Below are positions 36,944 to 41,005 of a DNA stretch of 41,005 bases, one piece after another. The notes beneath the pieces are model-generated. The model saw only the letters and a list, made by a program, of their open reading frames with translations, searched no databases and was not told where the DNA came from. A program made the translations under genes and the position numbers. The stretch is taken from the IMG/VR virus record IMGVR_UViG_3300005530_000018, positions 1 through 41,005 of that record, one strand, 5' to 3'. The DNA comes from a virus. How positions within the stretch are numbered: position 1 is the first letter of the stretch; the number at the start of each line of letters is the position of its first letter.

Positions 36944-37334
36944 CCAGTCATGGGCCGCGTTCTTCCGCCAGATCCAGGCCAAGTACGGCCTGTCCGAGCT
37001 GGAGTACCGCGCCCTGTACCGCGCCCAGGGCGGCCGTTGCTACGTCTGCCGCAAGGCCACCGGCAAGAGCAAGCGGCTCGGCGTGGACCACGACCACCTC
37101 ACGGGCGAGGTCCGCGGCCTGGTGTGCACGGGCAGCCTCTCGGCGAACACCTGCAACCGCCTCATCGCGCGGTACAGTCGCGCCCAACTGCTCCGGGCCG
37201 CCGCGATGCTGTCCGACCCGCCGCCGGCCCGCGCCGTGCTCTGGGACATGCGTAACGGGGCCGAATGGGTGGCCTCGCTCGTGGACGGCTCACCGGTCCT
37301 CCTGGCCGATCTGGAGGTGGACCTCCATGGATGA
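36927..37334 (+). CDS. Recombination endonuclease VII (HNH/beta-beta-alpha-Me)
   Basis: A 135-aa nuclease of the phage T4 endonuclease VII family, which cuts branched DNA before packaging. The fold is clear: YRALYRAQGGRCYVCRKATG (first Cys pair), LGVDHDHLTGEVRGLVCTGS (DHDH catalytic motif), and SANTCNRLI. GTG 36927 or GTG 36936 are both possible starts; both overlap the previous gene. The normal second CxxC is replaced by VCTGSLSANTCN, a spacing variant. Confidence 0.85.
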   Translation: MAGVADQSWAAFFRQIQAKYGLSELEYRALYRAQGGRCYVCRKATGKSKRLGVDHDHLTGEVRGLVCTGSLSANTCNRLIARYSRAQLLRAAAMLSDPPPARAVLWDMRNGAEWVASLVDGSPVLLADLEVDLHG

Positions 37335-37647
37335 GCAGAGCACCCGAAGCGCTGCCCTGGCCGCCCTAGAGGGCACCGCCGAGGACCTCCTGTTCATCGG
37401 GGGGCAGTACCACGGCCAGGTGAAGTCCGTGTCGCCCGAGGACAGCGTGGTGTACGCGCAGTATGTCCGGATGGACTCCGAGATCGGGCGTATGACGCGC
37501 TACCTGGAGATGTACCGCCGCTTCCGGCTGGCCTCGGGTTCCGATGAGCGCTTCGTGATGATCGAGCGGGGCCACACGAACGCTATGAAGGCCGTGACGG
37601 GCTTCCTCCTAGACGAGTTCGTCCGGAAGGGGCCCCGGAATGGCTAG
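37327..37647 (+). CDS. Unknown 106-aa protein
   Basis: A helical protein (STRSAALAALEGTAEDLLFI, YVRMDSEIGRMTRYLEMYRR, HTNAMKAVTGFLLDEFVRKG). It overlaps both neighbours by 8 nt. No family recognised. Confidence 0.6.
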   Translation: MDEQSTRSAALAALEGTAEDLLFIGGQYHGQVKSVSPEDSVVYAQYVRMDSEIGRMTRYLEMYRRFRLASGSDERFVMIERGHTNAMKAVTGFLLDEFVRKGPRNG

Positions 37648-37855
37648 GGCGACCCGCATTTGGGTGATCCGGGATCACGCCGGCCGCGTGTCCGCCGACC
37701 TGGTGGCCGCGTTCACGGTCAAGTGGGAGATGCGGGCCTGGTTGGGTCGCCAGGAGGACGTCCCGCTCACCTGGATGGTCTGGCAGTGCGGGGATGGAGT
37801 CGTCCAGGAGCCCCCGGTGTTGCTAGGCCGGGCCGTGGATGTGTCTCATGGCTGA
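37640..37855 (+). CDS. Unknown 71-aa protein
   Basis: A small protein (ATRIWVIRDHAGRVSADLVA, TVKWEMRAWLGRQEDVPLTW, WQCGDGVVQEPPVLLGRA) probably with one alpha/beta domain. It overlaps the previous gene by 8 nt and the next by 8 nt. Function is unknown. Confidence 0.58.
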   Translation: MARATRIWVIRDHAGRVSADLVAAFTVKWEMRAWLGRQEDVPLTWMVWQCGDGVVQEPPVLLGRAVDVSHG

Positions 37856-38501
37856 GTGCGCGCATGCCACGCTGCGCAAGGCGCCCGAGGACCCGCACCC
37901 GGTTTGTGAGCGTTGCGGGAAGGTGTTTCCCGAGCTTCCCCGGGAGCCGATAATCACTGACGTGTACAGCCGGGACTACTACCGCCAGGGCCGCCCGAGG
38001 AAGGCCGCTGAGTGGCCCGAGGTGGACCCGGTGCCCGAGGTGCTGTCCACGGACCCGCGGCCCGAGAACGCGCCAGGGGAGCCCACCGCGGTCCGCGGGC
38101 TGGCCGCCTACGCCGCGGGTGAGGGCTGGCTCGTGCGGGTCGGCTACGGGCGCAGTCCGGAGCGCGCACAGCGCGTCGGGACGTACAAGCTGACCGAGAC
38201 GTTCAGTGTGTGGGCTGGCGCGCACCCGTCCAGCGGGTGGCGCTTCTGTGCGGTCTACGGCCACACGGTGGGCTCCAGCTCGGCGTGGACCTGGCGCTCC
38301 ATCTCCATCTGGAGGGTCCGGGCGTACGGGCGGTTCACCCACGCCACGATCACCGACCTGTACCACTTTGTGGAGCACCACCGGGACGTGAAGCAAGCCT
38401 GGTTCAGGGCGATCAAGGCCAGGGTGGAGCAGGCCGCCGAGGACGCCAAGCAGCGGGCCAAGGCACGGCCCAAGAAGGCCAAGGGCGAAAGTGCCCGGTA
38501 G
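37848..38501 (+). CDS. Zinc-ribbon-containing unknown protein
   Basis: A 217-aa protein. The start has a C..H / CxxC pattern (ECAHATLRKAPEDPHPVCER, then CGKVF) that could bind zinc. The middle is Trp/Arg-rich and beta-like (GWRFCAVYGHTVGSSSAWTW), and the end is a basic helix (AAEDAKQRAKARPKKAKGES). ATG 37839 is an alternative start. Last gene of the P11 operon; possibly nucleic-acid binding. Confidence 0.6.
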   Translation: MAECAHATLRKAPEDPHPVCERCGKVFPELPREPIITDVYSRDYYRQGRPRKAAEWPEVDPVPEVLSTDPRPENAPGEPTAVRGLAAYAAGEGWLVRVGYGRSPERAQRVGTYKLTETFSVWAGAHPSSGWRFCAVYGHTVGSSSAWTWRSISIWRVRAYGRFTHATITDLYHFVEHHRDVKQAWFRAIKARVEQAAEDAKQRAKARPKKAKGESAR

Positions 38502-38504
38502 GGC

Positions 38505-38533
38505 TTGTGATCTTACTAAGTTCTTGGTAAGCT
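38505..38533 (+). promoter_or_regulatory. Operator-promoter P12
   Basis: Rightward: -35 TTGTGA (38505-38510), 17-nt spacer, -10 TAAGCT (38528-38533). Operator CTTACTAAGTTCTTGGTAAG at 38512-38531. A 29-nt leader follows that matches the P4 leader at 23 of 29 positions. Confidence 0.82.
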
Positions 38534-38562
38534 ATGGGTACACCAAGCGAGAGGACACGGAG

Positions 38563-38718
38563 ATGTTCGAGATCACCAAGTACGACGGGAACACCGGCAA
38601 GACCACGGTGGAGGCCCGCACGAACGACGCGCACGCCGGCCGCGAGGTCGCGAACCGCGAGAACGCGAACCGCCCGCACGGCTCGGCGGACAGCTACTCG
38701 GTCCGCAAGGCCAAGTAG
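38563..38718 (+). CDS. Small basic protein (51 aa)
   Basis: A 51-residue protein (MFEITKYDGNTGKTTVEART, then an Asn/Arg/His-rich end). ACACGGAG precedes the ATG. It has its own operator-promoter and terminator, like the 44-aa gene at 23512, with which it shares leader sequence but no clear protein similarity. Function is unknown. Confidence 0.62.
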   Translation: MFEITKYDGNTGKTTVEARTNDAHAGREVANRENANRPHGSADSYSVRKAK

Positions 38719-38723
38719 GGAGC

Positions 38724-38751
38724 GAGGCCCCGGGCCACAGCCCGGGGCCTC
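38724..38751 (+). terminator. Terminator after the 51-aa gene
   Basis: GAGGCCCCGGGC and its complement form a perfect 12-bp stem with loop CACA, 6 nt after the stop codon. Confidence 0.85.
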
Positions 38752-38813
38752 CCGAGCGAGGGAGCTAGTGGTACGCTCCAAATGCGGTGACACGATGCGG
38801 ATCGTTCTGTCCG

Positions 38814-38847
38814 AGCAGCCCCCGAGCCCAACGGCTCGGGGGCTGCT
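38814..38847 (+). terminator. Second strong terminator before the late region
   Basis: AGCAGCCCCCGAGCC and its complement form a perfect 15-bp stem with loop CAAC followed by TCGTGT. It is the second terminator in 125 nt and insulates the late operon from the plasmid-half transcript. The 62 nt between the two terminators contain no convincing gene. Confidence 0.85.
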
Positions 38848-38869
38848 TCGTGTCCTGCCTCGAGCAAGT

Positions 38870-38901
38870 GTCCTAGCGTCCTAGGATGGCGCTCGAGCGG
38901 G
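38870..38901 (+). repeat. Boundary element B (direct repeat of element A at 20466)
   Basis: GTCCTAGCGTCCTAGGA then TGGCGCTCGAGCGGG; 28 of 32 positions equal element A. It contains TCCTAG-CGTC-CTAGGA. A further CTCGAG lies upstream at 38859. It is placed between the double terminator and the first late gene, so a late-gene control site or a recombination site are both possible. Confidence 0.75.
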
Positions 38902-38926
38902 GCCGGCCAGCCGTACCATCGTGGCC

Positions 38927-39220
38927 ATGGGGAACCCGCGCAGTACCAGGCCGGCCCGGCGCTCGCGCGCGGCCGTGCTGGCCGAGTCGGACGTGTGCAT
39001 CATCTGCGGCCACCGCGGTGCGGACAGCACGGACCACATCATCCCGGTCTCGCTCCGCCCGGACCTGGTGGACGACCCGGACAACCAGGCGCCCGCGCAC
39101 CACGAGCCCTGTCCGGTGTGCGCGCGGCGATGCAACAGCGAGAAGGGCATGCGCCCGCTGGCCGAGGTCACCGGCCTGGTCACATCGCGCGACTGGTTCA
39201 CGGAGAGTGTGAGGTCATGA
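38927..39220 (+). CDS. HNH endonuclease (packaging-associated)
   Basis: A 97-aa HNH protein: VCIICGHRGADSTDHIIPVS (CxxC and the DH of the motif), then CPVCARRCNSEKG with the second zinc Cys pair and Asn. Small HNH proteins encoded just before terminase assist cos cleavage and packaging in many phages (HK97 gp74 type). GTG 38921 is an alternative start. First gene of the late operon. Confidence 0.82.
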   Translation: MGNPRSTRPARRSRAAVLAESDVCIICGHRGADSTDHIIPVSLRPDLVDDPDNQAPAHHEPCPVCARRCNSEKGMRPLAEVTGLVTSRDWFTESVRS

Positions 39221-39513
39221 TCAGAAAAACTCGAGGCAATGTTACCCAGCGTGAGAAAAATACTGAGCGCAACCGGGGGGGGAGGCCCTTACTGAGAGTG
39301 ACCGAGTCGGAATACCCGCCGTCCCGCTTCCGCTCTCTCTCCCCGGGTGGCGTGTTCTTCCTGGTCAGCGCGGTGTTTGTGCTGGTCACGGCGGGTGCGG
39401 CCATCGCGTTCGCGGACATCCGCCAGGCGGCTGGCACCGTGCTCGGGGCCTTGTTCCTCGTGGGCGCAGCTCTGAGCTGGGCAAATACGCTCCGTAAGCG
39501 TGGCCGTCGGTGA
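39217..39513 (+). CDS. Small two-span membrane protein
   Basis: A 98-aa protein: a basic, less GC-rich N-terminal 40 residues (IRKTRGNVTQREKNTERNRG), then two membrane helices (GGVFFLVSAVFVLVTAGAAI and TVLGALFLVGAALSWAN). It overlaps the HNH stop by ATGA. GTG 39298 could be an alternative start leaving the odd stretch as non-coding. Function is unknown. Confidence 0.55.
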   Translation: MIRKTRGNVTQREKNTERNRGGRPLLRVTESEYPPSRFRSLSPGGVFFLVSAVFVLVTAGAAIAFADIRQAAGTVLGALFLVGAALSWANTLRKRGRR

Positions 39514-39563
39514 CGGGGCGCGACCCAGCGCCCGCTACGCTCGGTGAACTTACACGGAGCGCT

Positions 39564-39791
39564 ATGGCGGACATGAGCTGGCTCATGCCGAGCGATGCAG
39601 CACTGCGCGCTCTCGCGCTCCGGCTGGCGACAGCCATCGATGCCAACGGCACCGACCCGGACGCGCTGGCGAAGCTGGCCCCGCGATTCCAGTCGGTCCT
39701 CCAGGATCTCGGCGGCACGCCGGCTGCGCGTCGGGCCCTGAGCGTGGACGAGCCGGACGAGGACCTGGTGACGGAGCTGAGGGCGGCGTGA
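39564..39791 (+). CDS. Possible terminase small subunit
   Basis: A 75-aa helical protein (SWLMPSDAALRALALRLATA, LAKLAPRFQSVLQDLGGTPA) ending SVDEPDEDLVTELRAA. It precedes and overlaps the large terminase gene by 4 nt (GTGA), with CGGAG before ATG 39564. Position and helical character fit a small terminase, but it is shorter than usual and no helix-turn-helix is obvious. Confidence 0.5.
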   Translation: MADMSWLMPSDAALRALALRLATAIDANGTDPDALAKLAPRFQSVLQDLGGTPAARRALSVDEPDEDLVTELRAA

Positions 39792-41005
39792 CCGCCACCC
39801 TGGACCTGACCACGCTCCGCGGGAAGACCACGCCACGGCTCTGGACGCCACCCCTCGTGGATGAGCTGACCCCCGAGACCACGATGGGCTTCCGATGGGA
39901 GCGCTTCGCGGTGGAGGCGCTCCGCCGGCCGCCGCTGCCGTGGCAGCGCTGGCTCTGGATGCACGCCGGGGAGCTCCGCCCGGACGGCACGCCCCGTTTC
40001 CGCATCGTGCTCGTGATCGTCGGCCGGCAGAACGGCAAGACCGAGACCCCCGCGATCCTGAGCGGGTTCTGGCAGTTCGTGGAGCGGGTGCCGCTCATCC
40101 TCGGTACCTCGTCCAAGCTGGACTACGCCAAAGAGTCGTGGGTCAAGAGCGTGAAGTACGTGGAGGCCGCGCCCAAGCTCAAGCGCCACCACCCGGTCCG
40201 CTGGACCCGCGAGGCCAACGGCGAGCAAGAGTCGTGGACGCTGCCGGACGCGCGGACCGGGTCCCGGTACAAGATCGCCGCAGCGAACAAGGACGCCGGG
40301 CGTTCGCTCACCGTGTACCGGCTCATCATGGACGAGCTGCGACAGCACGAGGATTACGTGGCCTGGAACGCGGCCGAGCCCACCACGGCCACGGTGCGCG
40401 ATGCGCAGATCTGGTGTCTGAGCAACGCGGGCACGGACCGGAGCGTGGTGCTCAACGACCTGCGCGCCTCGGCGCTGGAGTACATCCGGACCGGCGTGGG
40501 AGATCCGCGGCTCGGCCTGTTCGAGTGGAGCGCGCCCGAGGGCAGCGACCCCGAGGACATCGATGCGCTGCTCCAGGCCAACCCCGCGGCCAACTACCTG
40601 AACCCGGACGGGCTGGAGACGCTGCTGGCCGCGGCCCGCCGGGCCAAGGCCAGCCCGGATCCGCGGGCCCGAGCCGGCTTCATGACCGAGTACATGTGCA
40701 TCACGGTTCCGAAGGCGGCCGAGACGGCCACGGCTGTGGAGCCGGAGCGCTGGCGTGCGCTGCTGGACCCGGCCAGCCAGGCGGGCCCCGATGTGGCGTT
40801 CGCCATCGACGTGGCGCCCAAGGGCCGTTCAGCGTCCATCACTGCGTACTCGATGCGCCCGGACGGCCGCGGACACGCCGAGGTGGTGGCGAACCGGCCG
40901 GGGACCGCGTGGGTGGTCCCGGCCGCGGTCCGGCTGGCCCACCTCCACGAGCCGCTGGTGTGGGTGGTCGATGGTAAGGGTCCTGGCTCGTTCCTGCCGG
41001 GTGCG
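39788..41005 (+). CDS. terL: Terminase large subunit, N-terminal part (continues at base 2)
   Basis: The 406 codons present here give the ATPase domain and start of the nuclease domain. Walker A-type motif: VIVGRQNGKTE with Lys84; Walker B: RLIMDELRQ with Asp182-Glu183; coupling motif region WCLSNAGTDRS. The nuclease begins at FAIDVAPKGRSASI. The frame is open to the last base and continues at the left end of the window. GTG 39788 overlaps the preceding stop. Confidence 0.93.
   Translation, partial: MTATLDLTTLRGKTTPRLWTPPLVDELTPETTMGFRWERFAVEALRRPPLPWQRWLWMHAGELRPDGTPRFRIVLVIVGRQNGKTETPAILSGFWQFVERVPLILGTSSKLDYAKESWVKSVKYVEAAPKLKRHHPVRWTREANGEQESWTLPDARTGSRYKIAAANKDAGRSLTVYRLIMDELRQHEDYVAWNAAEPTTATVRDAQIWCLSNAGTDRSVVLNDLRASALEYIRTGVGDPRLGLFEWSAPEGSDPEDIDALLQANPAANYLNPDGLETLLAAARRAKASPDPRARAGFMTEYMCITVPKAAETATAVEPERWRALLDPASQAGPDVAFAIDVAPKGRSASITAYSMRPDGRGHAEVVANRPGTAWVVPAAVRLAHLHEPLVWVVDGKGPGSFLPGA
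40966..41005 (+). repeat. 40-nt terminal repeat of bases 1-40 (circular contig overlap)
   Basis: The last 40 bases equal the first 40 exactly and fall inside terL, in frame. This is the usual sign of a circular or circularly permuted genome assembled past its starting point, not a biological end. Confidence 0.95.

Noticed and set aside
1-41005. Copies of GACCCGGA, the TraB recognition octamer reported for plasmid pSVH1
   Set aside because: It occurs in coding sequence through common GAC-CCG-GA codon combinations and I saw no tandem cluster outside genes, so no clt can be called from it.
1-41005. CRISPR array
   Set aside because: No regularly spaced repeats were seen; the operator copies are scattered over 18 kb and each sits in a promoter.
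1-41005. Integrase or attachment site
   Set aside because: No tyrosine recombinase (R...HxxR...Y) or serine integrase start was found on either strand, and no sound tRNA 3' end forms an att core.

Overview
The window is the complete genome of a temperate-looking, tailed (siphovirus-type) actinobacteriophage, most probably of Streptomyces or a close relative. The DNA is strongly GC-rich, GTG starts are frequent and genes overlap by ATGA/GTGA. The last 40 bases (40966-41005) repeat the first 40 exactly and the terminase gene runs across the join, so the contig is a circular or circularly permuted genome of about 40,965 bp cut inside terL.

Virion half (38.9 kb, through the join, to 18.95 kb, all rightward): HNH nuclease, small membrane protein, possible small terminase, large terminase, portal, protease, major capsid; then a block of two glycosyltransferases, a SAM methyltransferase and an NAD-dependent epimerase with two small paralogues (probably decorating the virion); then connector, tail terminator, tail tube, frameshifted tail chaperones, a short tape measure, lectin-like tail proteins, amidase and a cluster of small membrane proteins for lysis. 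A leftward DNA cytosine methyltransferase operon (19.0-20.4 kb) closes this half.

Plasmid half (20.5-38.7 kb): a Streptomyces-type transfer module (single FtsK/SpoIIIE-like Tra translocase, a membrane protein with C-terminal helix-turn-helix segments resembling DUF2637/Spd spread proteins, a membrane-anchored GIY-YIG nuclease, small membrane and Cys-rich proteins), possible exclusion proteins (lipoprotein, permuted NlpC/P60), replication/recombination genes (Cas4/RecB-like exonuclease, SF2 helicase, possible SSB, P4-type primase-helicase, endonuclease VII), a likely origin (large inverted repeat with GTGACGG iterons after the primase gene), and two odd tRNA-like RNAs. I see no integrase and no ParA/ParB. 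The picture is a phage-plasmid carrying a mycelial conjugation/spread system.

Regulation: eleven promoters in the plasmid half and the MTase operon carry the same palindrome (consensus CTTACTAAGAACTTAGTAAG, with variants) in the -35/-10 spacer. Six of them place the -10 exactly 6 nt before an ATG, predicting leaderless mRNAs. Tra has a twelfth, variant site whose symmetric base changes keep the palindrome. No such site was seen in the virion genes. Near-identical 32-bp direct repeats with a related core (CTAG-N4-CTAG) lie at both borders between the two halves. This looks like one dispersed repressor regulon controlling replication, transfer and accessory genes; its repressor is not identified with certainty.
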